Notes: generated by a model not told the origin, from the sequence alone. 35,738 nt of DNA from Luteolibacter sp. (GCA_021298895.1 JAJTHK010000016.1:1-35738); one strand, 5' to 3'. Positions 15,023 through 23,910 are shown, counted from the stretch's first letter. Numbers and translations: made by a program.

Positions 15023-16141
15023 TTGAAGTTTTCAATTTGGAAATCTCTAGATACGTTCTTTTGCGTGGTTGAGAAAAGTGATTTGCGTGCTGTGCTTCAA
15101 TATATTCCCCAGTTCCGGGGAAAGGTGTTTTGCGTCCTTATCGAAGCTGATTTGCTGCCCGAGCCTGCGGTTGCTGAAACCTTGCTGGATCTGGCTGTTT
15201 TGGAAGACCTTGGAGTGAAGCTTGTGCTCGGTGTTCTGGGTGGCGATCTCAAAGATCTCTATGATTGGACCTTGGAATGCGAAATCATGGCCGCTCGGGT
15301 GACTCACCCTATTACAGACGAACTTGCTGTGAAAGAGGTGAATGATATCCTCAATCGTGGTCAGTCCGCGATTATCGATGCTTCGGGCATAGGCCCGCTC
15401 GATCCTGAGGTGGTTGATTTCGCAAAACGGATAGGAGTTTCAAAAGTCATCGCACTTTTGCAACAAAGTATCTTGGTGAACGGTCAACCCGCTCACGCTA
15501 TTAGCGCGGCGGATGTTCCCAAAGTTTTGAAATCGGAGCAGGTTGAGGGTCGGGATCTGTTAATCGCAGCAGCCAATGCCTGCAATCTCGGTGTGCCGCG
15601 GGTGCATGTCTTGAACGGACGTCAGCAAGGAGTTTTGGTTGATGAGCTTTTCTCTAACGAAGGTGTTGGCACCATGGTGCACGCCGATAGTTATCGGGTC
15701 ATCCGCAAGCTTCGGGACGAAGATATTCCAGAACTGTTAGGAATGATAGGTCGTGTGGTGCGGCGCACTAAGCTCATCGCTCGCACTTACGAAGATATTC
15801 AAGCACGTATCGATGATTACCACGTGATGTCTATCGACGATAACGTTGTCGGTTGCGTTGCCTTGCATGAATATCCAGCGGAAAACTGCGCTGAAGTTGC
15901 TTGTTTATATGTAAAACAAGCTCACGAGGGACGTGGCTATGGTGTTGAACTCGTGGCGCATGCCGAAGGTTTAGCCAAAGAGAAAGGCATTCCACGTGTG
16001 TTTGCATTGACCAATCGCGCTGCGGATTTTTTCATACGTACAAAATACGTGCAAACTGATCTCGATGCCTTACCAGAAAGGCGCCGCGAGCAGTTTATTG
16101 CGAGTGGGCGGGATTCTTTGGTCTTTGAGAAGTTGCTCTAA
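15023..16141 (+). CDS. N-acetylglutamate synthase-like protein (amino-acid kinase fold + GNAT)
   Basis: A 372-residue two-domain protein resembling ArgA. The N-terminal half (to about 220) matches the amino-acid kinase-like domain, with LRAVLQYIPQFRGKVF at the start and HVLNGRQQGVLVDELFSNEGVGTMV at its end, a segment characteristic of N-acetylglutamate synthases. The C-terminal GNAT domain has ACLYVKQAHEGRGYGVELVAHAE (acetyl-CoA loop) and VFALTNRAADFF. E. coli ArgA has 443 residues, so the kinase-like domain is shorter here. It would make N-acetylglutamate, the first step of arginine synthesis, in the cytosol. The start is TTG at 15023, with no ATG nearby; an in-frame GTG near 15065 is an alternative. 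Upstream palindromes (14881-15021) may regulate it. Confidence 0.8.
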   Translation: MKFSIWKSLDTFFCVVEKSDLRAVLQYIPQFRGKVFCVLIEADLLPEPAVAETLLDLAVLEDLGVKLVLGVLGGDLKDLYDWTLECEIMAARVTHPITDELAVKEVNDILNRGQSAIIDASGIGPLDPEVVDFAKRIGVSKVIALLQQSILVNGQPAHAISAADVPKVLKSEQVEGRDLLIAAANACNLGVPRVHVLNGRQQGVLVDELFSNEGVGTMVHADSYRVIRKLRDEDIPELLGMIGRVVRRTKLIARTYEDIQARIDDYHVMSIDDNVVGCVALHEYPAENCAEVACLYVKQAHEGRGYGVELVAHAEGLAKEKGIPRVFALTNRAADFFIRTKYVQTDLDALPERRREQFIASGRDSLVFEKLL

Positions 16142-16215
16142 AAAGAAATAAGTCTTATAGGTCTCATAGGCATTATTTTCATTGCAGCGGCTGCTTTCAA
16201 AGGCAGGATTAAACT

Positions 16216-17613
16216 ATGAAACTCAAATTTTGTGGCGCGGCAGGCACCACCACCGGTTCTCAGCATTTACTTGAAATCAATGGTAAGCGCATCTTGCTTG
16301 ATTGCGGGCTCTATCAGGGACATCGCAAAGATGCTTACGAGATCAACTGCTCCTTTCCGCACTTCGATCCTAAATCGATCGATATCGTCGTCCTCTCTCA
16401 TGCTCACATCGATCATAGCGGCAATCTTCCGAATCTGGTTCGCTTAGGTTTCAAAGGTAACATTTTTTCTACTGATGCCACTAGGGATCTTTGTCAGATT
16501 ATGTTGCGAGATTGTGCGAACATTCAGGAAAGCGATATCAAATGGCTCAATAAACATCGCCAACGTGAAGGTCAACCTGATGCGTTTCCGCTGTATACGG
16601 AACAAGACGCAGAAAAATGCCTCCGCCAGTTTATTACTCTCTCTTACGACAGACCGCTTCATATTACTGATGGAGTTGAACTAACCTTTGTCGATGCCGG
16701 ACATATTCTCGGATCAGCTCAGGTTGTTTTAGATATCGAAGATAAGAGTGACGGCAAAAAGAAACGTTTCTTGTTTTCAGGAGATGTCGGACGAGGAGGA
16801 AATGAAGTGTTGCGTGATCCAGTAGCGGTGAAAGATGTTGATTATTTACTCATGGAATCCACCTACGGCGGCCGTGAACACGAAGCTCCTCCGGGTTTTG
16901 ATGAACATTTCTTCAAGGTGATTCATCAAGCGATCAATCGTAGAGGGAAAATTCTCATTCCATCCTTCGCGGTAGAGCGGACGCAGCAACTGCTTTATGT
17001 TCTCAACGAAATGTTTGTATCAAAAAAAATTCCTCCAATTCCTGTTTTTGTGGATAGTCCTCTGGCTGTAAGCGCAACAGAGATTTACAAACTTCATCCT
17101 GATGCGTTTAATGAAAAGGTTTATGAGGCTTTGTTTGAAAAACAAAATCCGTTTGGGTTTGAGGATCTAACACTCGTTCGTTCGGTAAAGGGTTCGAAAG
17201 CACTCAACGATCTAGAAGGCACTGCGATCATTATCTCTGCTTCTGGAATGTGTGAGGCGGGTCGGATTCTTCATCATCTTCGCAATAACATCACAAATCC
17301 CAAGACCACTGTTCTTTTCGTCGGTTACTGTGCAGAGGGCACTTTAGGACGTAGGATTCGTGACGGGGTCAAACAGGTCAATATCCTTGGCGAGTCCTTC
17401 CACGTGAATGCGCACATCGAAATCGTCGATTCTTTCTCGGGTCATGCGGATCATTCGGAGTTGGTTGATTATTTCAACCGGATCGAGGGACCTAAAGCAC
17501 AAACCTGGCTCGTCCACGGCGAGCCCGAGGGAGCTCAGGCCTTGCAAGCGGCATTACAACATAATGGTAAAGTCATCAACGTCGCAAAACTGGCGGACGA
17601 AGTGGAGATTTAA
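16216..17613 (+). CDS. MBL-fold RNA-processing-type hydrolase (beta-CASP, RMMBL)
   Basis: A 465-residue metallo-beta-lactamase-fold protein of the beta-CASP group (relatives are archaeal/bacterial CPSF-like nucleases). The zinc motif HAHIDHSG is at residues 62-69, further ligands are expected in VDAGHILGSA and FSGDVGRGG, the beta-CASP part includes SFAVERTQQLLYVL and ASGMCEAGRILHHL, and the C-terminal RMMBL motif is in SFSGHADHSELVDYF. These proteins cut RNA; a bacterial role in RNA turnover or maturation is an inference. An AGGCAGGA sequence about 8 bases upstream supports the start at 16216. The next gene follows closely on the same strand. Confidence 0.92.
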   Translation: MKLKFCGAAGTTTGSQHLLEINGKRILLDCGLYQGHRKDAYEINCSFPHFDPKSIDIVVLSHAHIDHSGNLPNLVRLGFKGNIFSTDATRDLCQIMLRDCANIQESDIKWLNKHRQREGQPDAFPLYTEQDAEKCLRQFITLSYDRPLHITDGVELTFVDAGHILGSAQVVLDIEDKSDGKKKRFLFSGDVGRGGNEVLRDPVAVKDVDYLLMESTYGGREHEAPPGFDEHFFKVIHQAINRRGKILIPSFAVERTQQLLYVLNEMFVSKKIPPIPVFVDSPLAVSATEIYKLHPDAFNEKVYEALFEKQNPFGFEDLTLVRSVKGSKALNDLEGTAIIISASGMCEAGRILHHLRNNITNPKTTVLFVGYCAEGTLGRRIRDGVKQVNILGESFHVNAHIEIVDSFSGHADHSELVDYFNRIEGPKAQTWLVHGEPEGAQALQAALQHNGKVINVAKLADEVEI

Positions 17614-17659
17614 TATTTTGTGGATTGAAAGCTCGGTGCTGAGTCGCTGTAGTGCGTTC

Positions 17660-19918
17660 GTGAAATTTCATCTACTTCCCATCATCCTGCTTTATCCACT
17701 GACTTTGAACGCACAGAATAAGGTCGTTCCGGGTGCGACTGAAGACTCGCCGTCCAAAGCACATTACTTTACTTGGATCAACAACACCAACGAAGGTCCG
17801 ACGGCCGAGCAGACCAAGATCAACCTCGAGTTTTTTCAATGGTTGAAAGATGAATACGGAATGACTTTGGACATTTACGCCTTCGATGCAGGGGCGATTG
17901 ATGCACCGAATTATTACGGCTCACAGGAAACTAGAAAATTCAAAGGACAGTTTCCTGATGGTTTTGGACCGTTTGCAAAACAAGCCAAAGGTTTTGGAGG
18001 TAGGTTGGGTGTTTGGCTTGGCCCAGATGGTTTTGGAAACACTCCGGAAGAAGAAAAGGCACGTATCGATTTTCTCGCATCACTTGGTAAGGATCATAAT
18101 TTCCAACTTTTCAAAATGGATGCGGTGTGCGGACAACTCCGTGATGACAAGCAAGATGCCTTCATACACTTGATGACCGAAGTCCGCAAACACGCCCCTG
18201 ATCTGATCTTACTAAACCATCGTTTGAACCTCGGTGAAGGTGTGGAGCATGCCACGACTTTCCTCTGGGAAGGTGCGGAAACCTACATTGATGTCCACAT
18301 GGCGAACGCAACGACGGCCACCCACAACCGCGCAGCCGCGCTTTCTCGTGGACTTCCTCCAGAACTCAAGCGCCTTGCAGAGGATCATGGTGTCTGTCTT
18401 TCCTCATGCCTCGATTTCTGGGAAGATGATCTCATCCTGCAAGGTTTCAATCGCTCGATGATTCTCGCACCTCAGCTTTATGGCAGCCCGTGGTTCTTGC
18501 GTGATGACGAATACGCGAAGCTTGCCCGCATTTTCAACATCCACCGCCAATACCGCGACATCCTAACCAAAGGCATCGTTCTTCCAGAAACCTACGGTAA
18601 AAATGCCGTTTCCCGTGGCAATGATAAAACCCGTTTGATCACTCTTCGTAATCTAACATGGGAGCCGATCACTTATAAAATCGCCCTCGATTCCACCATT
18701 GGGCTCAACAGCAAAGACAAACGTGAAGTCCGCCTGCTCCATCCATACGAAGAGATTCTCGGCAAGGGACTTGCCGCCAGTGGCTCAGTCGAAGTCACGG
18801 TTCACCCTTTCCGTGCGGTTCTTGTTCTTGTTAGCACTGATAAAATCACCGAACCCTCTCTGGAAAAAGGCGCCTATCAAGTCGTTAAGAACGTCCGGGG
18901 CAAACCCTTCGTGATCGACAGGTTGACTCCGATTGCCCTGAAACAGCCATGGCACAGAAAACTTGCAGATCTAAAACCAGCCCCCCTTCCAGCGGATTGG
19001 GAAGGTCTTTATGAAACCACCATGTTTTCGGCCGATAATAACGCGCTCGAACTTCGCAGTTTGAAACGCTCGGGTGAAACCCAAATCCCCGCTGTGAAAA
19101 ATGCGCGCCAAGTTTTCCTCGATCAACCTCTAATGAAATCCCGCGCGCTATCCGATCAGTTTATGTTCGATGGTGATCCTTCAACGGTGTTTGATGCAGT
19201 TGTTAGAAATAAAGACATCCGCATCGCAACCGGATGTTTGCGTATAGATTTCTCCAAACCCCAAACTTTCGATCGCATTGCGATCCATACCCAAGCTTTG
19301 GATAGCACACTCATCAACAATGAGCTTTTCGGTGCGCAGTTTAGTAAAGATCTCATCACATGGACTAAGTCGGATGAAGCGATCATCGAAGGCAATACCT
19401 TGAACATTTATCCACCTGTTGGAGAATGGCGTTATTTCCGCATGCAGACTGCACCGGAACGCATCGCCGAATTTGAGGCATGGAACGGCAAAACCCTGTT
19501 GGCACGAGATGGCTGGAGAGGAAATAATCTTTTCGCTCACCCCGTGGCTGTACCTGTGGAAACCACGTGGTCGGCGAAGGTGAAAATTGACGAGATTACC
19601 CCTACCTCCTATCTCTGTGTCGCGGTCGAAGGCAAACATGGGATTGAAGGTTGTTATGCCGCCTTGCGTGTCGGCGATCGTTTGGTCGGAGCTCCTGAGC
19701 GTGCTGCTTCCTATCCTACCAATGCTTGGGAATATCCCGTCCGTAACCGCGATGCTGGCTACACCTATTTCATCCCACTGGATAAATCCATGCTCAATCA
19801 AGAACTCGAAGTTGTCCTCCTCGGTATGAAAGGCGGAGGTAAAGAACTCCAACCTACCGTCTGGATTACTGCAAGGGATCTGCCGTTTATGAGAGAGCGA
19901 GTGACGGTTAAAAAATAA
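17660..19918 (+). CDS. Secreted alpha-galactosidase-like glycoside hydrolase
   Basis: About 752 residues. The frame is open upstream into the MBL gene, but the GTG at 17660 gives a clean signal peptide (KFHLLPIILLYPLTLNA-QN), so I chose it; TTG 17618 and GTG 17636 are alternatives. The catalytic part looks like a GH27/GH36-type TIM barrel: LDIYAFDAGAID, GGRLGVWLGPDG, FKMDAVCG with candidate nucleophile Asp154, and FLWEGAETYIDVH with a possible acid/base. A beta-sandwich domain follows. Residues around DGDPSTVFDAV and RIDFSKPQTFDRIAI suggest an F5/8-type (discoidin) carbohydrate-binding module. It probably trims galactosides or related sugars outside the cytoplasm. The exact family and substrate are not certain. 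Confidence 0.78.
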   Translation: MKFHLLPIILLYPLTLNAQNKVVPGATEDSPSKAHYFTWINNTNEGPTAEQTKINLEFFQWLKDEYGMTLDIYAFDAGAIDAPNYYGSQETRKFKGQFPDGFGPFAKQAKGFGGRLGVWLGPDGFGNTPEEEKARIDFLASLGKDHNFQLFKMDAVCGQLRDDKQDAFIHLMTEVRKHAPDLILLNHRLNLGEGVEHATTFLWEGAETYIDVHMANATTATHNRAAALSRGLPPELKRLAEDHGVCLSSCLDFWEDDLILQGFNRSMILAPQLYGSPWFLRDDEYAKLARIFNIHRQYRDILTKGIVLPETYGKNAVSRGNDKTRLITLRNLTWEPITYKIALDSTIGLNSKDKREVRLLHPYEEILGKGLAASGSVEVTVHPFRAVLVLVSTDKITEPSLEKGAYQVVKNVRGKPFVIDRLTPIALKQPWHRKLADLKPAPLPADWEGLYETTMFSADNNALELRSLKRSGETQIPAVKNARQVFLDQPLMKSRALSDQFMFDGDPSTVFDAVVRNKDIRIATGCLRIDFSKPQTFDRIAIHTQALDSTLINNELFGAQFSKDLITWTKSDEAIIEGNTLNIYPPVGEWRYFRMQTAPERIAEFEAWNGKTLLARDGWRGNNLFAHPVAVPVETTWSAKVKIDEITPTSYLCVAVEGKHGIEGCYAALRVGDRLVGAPERAASYPTNAWEYPVRNRDAGYTYFIPLDKSMLNQELEVVLLGMKGGGKELQPTVWITARDLPFMRERVTVKK

Positions 19919-19942
19919 ATAAACCCAACAGAAAAAACCACC

Positions 19943-20092
19943 ATGCCCATCGGATTGCCAGAAATCATCATGATACTGATTTTGTTGAGTGTTCTCACGA
20001 TTCCAGTGCTCATCGGCATTGGAGTTGTTTGGTATTTAAACTCTAAGAAGAATCCCCCAGAACTTCCTCAATCTAACTCTGAAAACTCATAA
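19943..20092 (+). CDS. 49-residue single-helix membrane peptide
   Basis: ATG at 19943 and TAA at 20090-20092 frame a 49-residue peptide: a short N-terminus (MPIGLPEI), one long hydrophobic helix (about residues 8-32), then YLNSKKNPPELPQSNSENS as a charged, probably cytosolic tail. It lies 24 bases after the hydrolase gene on the same strand. The composition and clean helix make it believable as a gene. It could be a remnant or homologue of Sec/Tat-type small membrane proteins, but no family motif is visible. A repeat unit begins 2 bases after its stop. Confidence 0.55.
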   Translation: MPIGLPEIIMILILLSVLTIPVLIGIGVVWYLNSKKNPPELPQSNSENS

Positions 20093-20093
20093 A

Positions 20094-20120
20094 GGTAGGG
20101 TCGGCGTGCCATCGCCGACC
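20094..20120 (+). repeat. Variant GGTAGGG hairpin related to the ATCGCCGA family
   Basis: Starts with GGTAGGG like the units at 7765 and 9167 and forms GGTCGGCG-TGCCAT-CGCCGACC, an 8-bp perfect stem. It shares GCCATCGCCGA with the other units, but pairs it differently. It directly follows the 49-residue peptide gene. Confidence 0.6.
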
Positions 20121-20128
20121 GTGACTCA

Positions 20129-20241
20129 GGCAGGGACTTTTATCCCTAAAAGTCCATATCTTGAAGCGGTTGTTATCCTGACGAGCTTATTCCGTAGTTC
20201 AGCGTGATAGATATGGACGTCTAAGGATAGACGTCCCTGCC
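20129..20241. repeat. REP-like inverted doublet with covarying 9-bp stems
   Basis: The 32-bp arms 20129-20160 and 20210-20241 are inverted copies. Each holds a hairpin with a 9-bp stem and 4-base loop: GGACTTTTA-TCCC-TAAAAGTCC on the left and GGACGTCTA-AGGA-TAGACGTCC on the right. Two stem pairs differ between the arms and both changes preserve pairing. The right arm ends 1 base before the cobA-hemD stop codon, so the element sits between two convergent genes and could act as a bidirectional terminator or mRNA 3' end. Confidence 0.8.
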
Positions 20242-20242
20242 C

Positions 20243-21751
20243 TTACTTCCTGAAATAATTCTCAATCGCTTTCACTAAGCCTGGGATATCGTGCTGGGCG
20301 GCTTCTACTGCTGGCTTATGATCTAACGATTTCAGGGTCTCCGATGTCACTGGGCCGATGCTTGCGGCGACGCAGTTATCTGGCCATGGAAGATCGAGGG
20401 CGAAGAAATGTTCTGCTGTGGATGATGAAGTGAAGGTCACCATGTCCGCTCCTTCTTCGATAAATTTTGCTTGGGCACCCGTCGGATCGTCTTTTTCAGG
20501 AACCGTGCGATACGCGATGCATTCATCAACGATAGCACCGAGATTCATCAGGCCGTCATAGATGACATCACGTGACTCAGCAGCTTTGATCCAGAGCACC
20601 GTTTGGTTCTCGATGTTGATTTCTTTAAATGCCTCTAACAAACCTTCGGCGACGAATTTCTTCGGTAGTAAATCGACCCCGATCCGGTATTCGCGGATTT
20701 TTGCGGCGGTGCCTGGCCCAATGGCGGCGATCTTTGGATTACCCAAACTCCGTGCGTCGTCGTAGGTGGCGAAAAACGCATCGAAGAATTTCTCTACCCC
20801 GTTCGGGCTAGTGAAAATCAACCAATCGTATTCGTGTGCATGAGTGACGCCTTCCGCAAATCCCTCGCGGTCTTCGGGGAGTTCGATGCGTATCGTTGGC
20901 AGTTCGATCACATCTGCGCCGAGGTTTTGGAGACGTTTACTCAAATCCCCCGCTTGCTCGCGGGTTCGGGTCACGACGATTTTCTTTCCAAACAAGGGAC
21001 GTTTTTCAAACCAATTGATTTTCGCGCGCTCTCTAACAACATTTCCGATCACTGCCACTGCAGGCGATGAAAAGCCAGCCTTCTCGGCGATGTCAGCGAT
21101 CGTTTCGAGCGTGCCTTCGATGGTCCATTGCGATCCAGTGGTTGCCCAACGCACGAGTGCGATTGGTGTGTCGGCTGCAGCTCCGTGCTCGATGAATGAC
21201 GTTGTGATTTCACGCAAACGCGCGACGCCCATCAGGAAAACTTTTGTGCCTGGAGCTTTGGCGAGCTGGGCGTAATCGATGGATGTGTAGCCTTTGGTCG
21301 GATCCTCGTGACCCGTGAAAATCGTGAGCTGTGTGTTGTGATCGCGATGCGTTACCGGAATGCCCGCATAAGCCGGGCCAGCGATGGATGAGCTGATTCC
21401 TGGAACGATTTCAAACGCCACGCCTGCATCTGCAAGCTCTGCTGCTTCTTCACCACCGCGGGCGAAAATCATCGGGTCGCCACCTTTTAAACGTGTGACG
21501 ATTTTTCCAGCCTTCGTGAAATCGACAATGATCTGGTTGATCTGATCTTGTGGCACCGCGTGATCTTTCGCGCGTTTTCCGACATAGATTTTTTCGCAGC
21601 CAGGTTTGGTCCAACGAAGTAACTCGGGACTGCTGAGCGCATCGTAAACGAGCACATCTGCGATTTCGATGCACTCCTTTGCGCGAAGAGTTACAAGACC
21701 GAGGTCGCCGGGCCCGGCACCGACTAGATAGCAAATTCCTGTGGATGTCAT
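20243..21751 (-). CDS. cobA-hemD: Fused uroporphyrinogen-III C-methyltransferase / uroporphyrinogen-III synthase
   Basis: A 502-residue fusion of two tetrapyrrole enzymes. Residues 1-250 are the SAM-dependent SUMT (CobA) domain with VGAGPGDLGLVT (9-20), RLKGGDPMIFARGGEEA and the VPGISSSIAGPAYAGIPVTHRD segment. It makes precorrin-2 for sirohaem or cobalamin. From about 255 (KKIVVTRTREQAGDLSKRL) to the end is HemD, which cyclises hydroxymethylbilane to uroporphyrinogen III. Such fusions are known in several bacterial groups. It overlaps hemC by 4 bases (ATGA), so the preceding enzyme and this one are made together and the product of HemC can pass straight to HemD. The stop abuts a REP-like doublet. 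Confidence 0.95.
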   Translation of the reverse strand: MTSTGICYLVGAGPGDLGLVTLRAKECIEIADVLVYDALSSPELLRWTKPGCEKIYVGKRAKDHAVPQDQINQIIVDFTKAGKIVTRLKGGDPMIFARGGEEAAELADAGVAFEIVPGISSSIAGPAYAGIPVTHRDHNTQLTIFTGHEDPTKGYTSIDYAQLAKAPGTKVFLMGVARLREITTSFIEHGAAADTPIALVRWATTGSQWTIEGTLETIADIAEKAGFSSPAVAVIGNVVRERAKINWFEKRPLFGKKIVVTRTREQAGDLSKRLQNLGADVIELPTIRIELPEDREGFAEGVTHAHEYDWLIFTSPNGVEKFFDAFFATYDDARSLGNPKIAAIGPGTAAKIREYRIGVDLLPKKFVAEGLLEAFKEINIENQTVLWIKAAESRDVIYDGLMNLGAIVDECIAYRTVPEKDDPTGAQAKFIEEGADMVTFTSSSTAEHFFALDLPWPDNCVAASIGPVTSETLKSLDHKPAVEAAQHDIPGLVKAIENYFRK

Positions 21752-22701
21752 TTGAGAGATTGGAAGAGTTTGAGAGCTGCTTGGATGGGATCGGAGTCCG
21801 TGGCGGAACCGATTTTAGGTTTCCCGCCGGTTTCTGGAAACACGCGGGCGTGAAGATGAATTTGTGAGTCTGTTAGATGAGAATAGACGCCGACCGGTGT
21901 GTGGCAGCCACCATCGAGCAAACGGAGGAACTCGCGCTCCGCGGTGATCTTGATCCACGTTTCGGCATGGCCAATTGATCGTGCGATATCAAGTGAGCGA
22001 GCATCGCCTTTGCGGATTTCCAAACCAATCGCCCCCTGCCCTGCGGCTGGGAAAAAGATGTCCTCTGCAAGCCGCGTGCAAAACACCGGCGCCGATGCAG
22101 CGACGATCTCCTCATCGCTTTCAGGAAATTCCGAGATGAAACCCAACCTCACCAAGCCCGCCTCGGCGAGTAGGATCGCATCGTAGTCGTCGCCTTGGGC
22201 GAGCTTTTCAATCCGGGTCGGAACGTTTCCGCGTAAATCCACCAGCACTAGATCCGGACGGAGAAATTCGATCTGTTTTGCGCGTCGCACACTGCTGGTG
22301 CCGACTTTTGCTCCTGCTTTCAAAGCTGACAACCCGCCCGCTTGTTTGGTCAGCAATACATCGCGAACTGGAGCCCGCTCCAAGGTCGCGGCTAATTCGA
22401 ATCGATCATCGATGACAGTTGGCATGTCTTTCAAACTGTGCACCGCTATATCCACCGAACCATCAGCCAGCGCCTCTTCGAGCTCTTTGATGAACACGCC
22501 TTTATCAAACGTGCCCTCGGCTTTGGCGACATTGGCGAGTGAAACATCCGTCCGACGATCGCCCGTGGTTTTGATGATCTGGCGGCTGATCGATATTTCC
22601 GAAAATTTGGCGGACAACAAGCCTTCCGTGGTGGTTGCCTGCACCAAAGCCAGTTCACTGCCCCGGGTGCCAATGATGATTTCTGTGCCTGATCTACTCA
22701 T
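21748..22701 (-). CDS. hemC: Hydroxymethylbilane synthase (porphobilinogen deaminase)
   Basis: A 317-residue cytosolic enzyme that joins four porphobilinogens into hydroxymethylbilane. Family signatures are GTRGSELALVQ (11-21), HSLKDMPT (88-95, catalytic Asp92), GTSSVRRAKQ (134-143), VDLRGNVPTRIEKL and the dipyrromethane cofactor Cys266 in LDGGCHTPVGVY. Length is normal. The start at 22701 fits the family N-terminus. It is the first gene of a two-gene unit with cobA-hemD, overlapping it by 4 bases. The 658 bases upstream hold no clear gene, and the promoter should be there. Confidence 0.97.
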   Translation of the reverse strand: MSRSGTEIIIGTRGSELALVQATTTEGLLSAKFSEISISRQIIKTTGDRRTDVSLANVAKAEGTFDKGVFIKELEEALADGSVDIAVHSLKDMPTVIDDRFELAATLERAPVRDVLLTKQAGGLSALKAGAKVGTSSVRRAKQIEFLRPDLVLVDLRGNVPTRIEKLAQGDDYDAILLAEAGLVRLGFISEFPESDEEIVAASAPVFCTRLAEDIFFPAAGQGAIGLEIRKGDARSLDIARSIGHAETWIKITAEREFLRLLDGGCHTPVGVYSHLTDSQIHLHARVFPETGGKPKIGSATDSDPIQAALKLFQSLK

Positions 22702-23359
22702 GAATTCGCGCTGCGCGCCCTCTCCATGCCGTTGGGAAGGGTTTGTTGCAAGGCTAAGTAATCTTAAAACAGCACTTAAAACTGCGGTTTAGGGTAGTTC
22801 TGGGCTATTCGTTAAACGATGACAGGTCATTTCCCGATTTTCGCTTCGTTTGTAAGCTATTTCGCTGCTTCCCGCTCTCCCATAGCGAGTGCGTTCGACG
22901 TAATGCCTCACGAGGTTTGGGTTGTTCGTAAAAATGGTTTCCGTTTTAGGCATATTCTGGATCCCTTCCCTTATTATTTGGGGTCAGTCGCGATGGATTC
23001 TCTAGCTTGTTAGTCCATAGGTTCATCGAGGGCAAACAAGACCCTGGTTAGAGATCCGCCGAGGCATGTGGTAGAGTTCACTCGTTTGACTTCGCCAAGG
23101 TTACAAAAGACTACTCATTGACGATTGAACATTGTTGATTGGGGCTGCGCTTCACTCCGCCTTAGCGGTAGGGACTTCGTCAGATTATTTTAGGTTCGCC
23201 AGCACTCACACTGCTTTGTGGATTTTTGATCTATATCCGCTAGAATTGTACCCTTTTGGGTAATTTCCCGATTGGAAAACTTCTTGCAAACCGAGCCCAA
23301 GCACCATAATTCGACTATCCCATCGTTTTTGACGGAGTGGGTTTTAAAACGAGATTCTT
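22702..23359. other. 658-base gap between hemC and the PTS IIA gene, no convincing gene
   Basis: This divergent intergenic region is the longest gene-free stretch. One possible 64-codon frame (22819-23013) has no family resemblance or ribosome site and is not called. A repeat arm of the GATTGACGATTGA type lies at 23116-23144. I see no tRNA, RNase P, tmRNA or SRP signature. Promoters for hemC and the PTS gene must lie here, but no -35/-10 pair is convincing. Confidence 0.5.
23116..23144 (+). repeat. Single arm of the ATTGACGATTGA-type repeat
   Basis: CATTGACGATTGAACATTG with a following TTGATTGGGG matches, in reverse complement, the left arm at 31394-31429 and, directly, the right arm at 31485-31512. 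There is no opposite arm nearby. Confidence 0.6.
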
Positions 23360-23848
23360 ATGAAGTTAGGCAAACTGCTCGATACTGATCGCATCCTTCT
23401 GGATATGAAAGCGACTGAGCATTTGCCTGCCATTATTGAACTTGTGGACTTACTGACCGAGCGTGGAGACATTCCGAAAAGCAGCTATGACGAGACCTTG
23501 AAAGCTCTCGAAGAACGCGAAGCACTGATCAGCACAGGCATCGGCTCTGGCGTTGCGATCCCACATACGTTCTCTGATGCTATCGATAAAGTTGTTGCGA
23601 TTTTCGGTCGATCCAAAGAAGGAATCAACTTCCAGGCGCTTGATGATGCCCCTGTTCATTTAATCATTTTATTCATTGTTCCAAGCAAAGACTACCAACT
23701 TCATCTCCGTACCCTCGCTGCGATCGCGAAAATGTTGACCAACTGCGAGGTTCGCCGCCGACTCGCCGCCGCCGCCACCCGCGACGAGATCTTGGAGATT
23801 CTGGATCCCAAGCCCGTCAGAACAGGTGCCGACAAAGAGCCTTGCTGA
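23360..23848 (+). CDS. PTS IIA-type phosphotransfer protein (EIIA-Ntr/fructose type)
   Basis: A 162-residue cytosolic protein with the PTS EIIA type 2 fold. The phosphorylated His is His69 in GSGVAIPHTFSDAI. The segments LISTGIGSGVAIPH and VHLIILFIVPSKDYQLHLRTLAAIAKML are characteristic of the PtsN/fructose IIA group. No sugar permease (IIB/IIC) is adjacent, which argues for a regulatory PtsN-like role rather than sugar uptake; this is an inference. The protein ends with a short hydrophilic tail. It is followed by an inverted repeat and then argS. Confidence 0.88.
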   Translation: MKLGKLLDTDRILLDMKATEHLPAIIELVDLLTERGDIPKSSYDETLKALEEREALISTGIGSGVAIPHTFSDAIDKVVAIFGRSKEGINFQALDDAPVHLIILFIVPSKDYQLHLRTLAAIAKMLTNCEVRRRLAAAATRDEILEILDPKPVRTGADKEPC

Positions 23849-23910
23849 AATAGATCCAACGATCTTACCTATTTCCAGCCAGCTTCCTCATCAGCTTAGA
23901 TTTATAAATC

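Noticed and set aside
17408-17659. Upstream extension of the galactosidase-like gene into the MBL gene
   Set aside because: The extension overlaps a confident gene and lacks any protein character, whereas the GTG at 17660 yields a clean signal peptide.
19181-19852. 223-residue minus-strand reading frame
   Set aside because: It lies wholly inside the galactosidase-like gene on the opposite strand, has no family features and is a codon-bias shadow.
22819-23013. 64-residue frame in the hemC upstream gap
   Set aside because: No ribosome site, no family resemblance and unusual composition; kept as non-coding.
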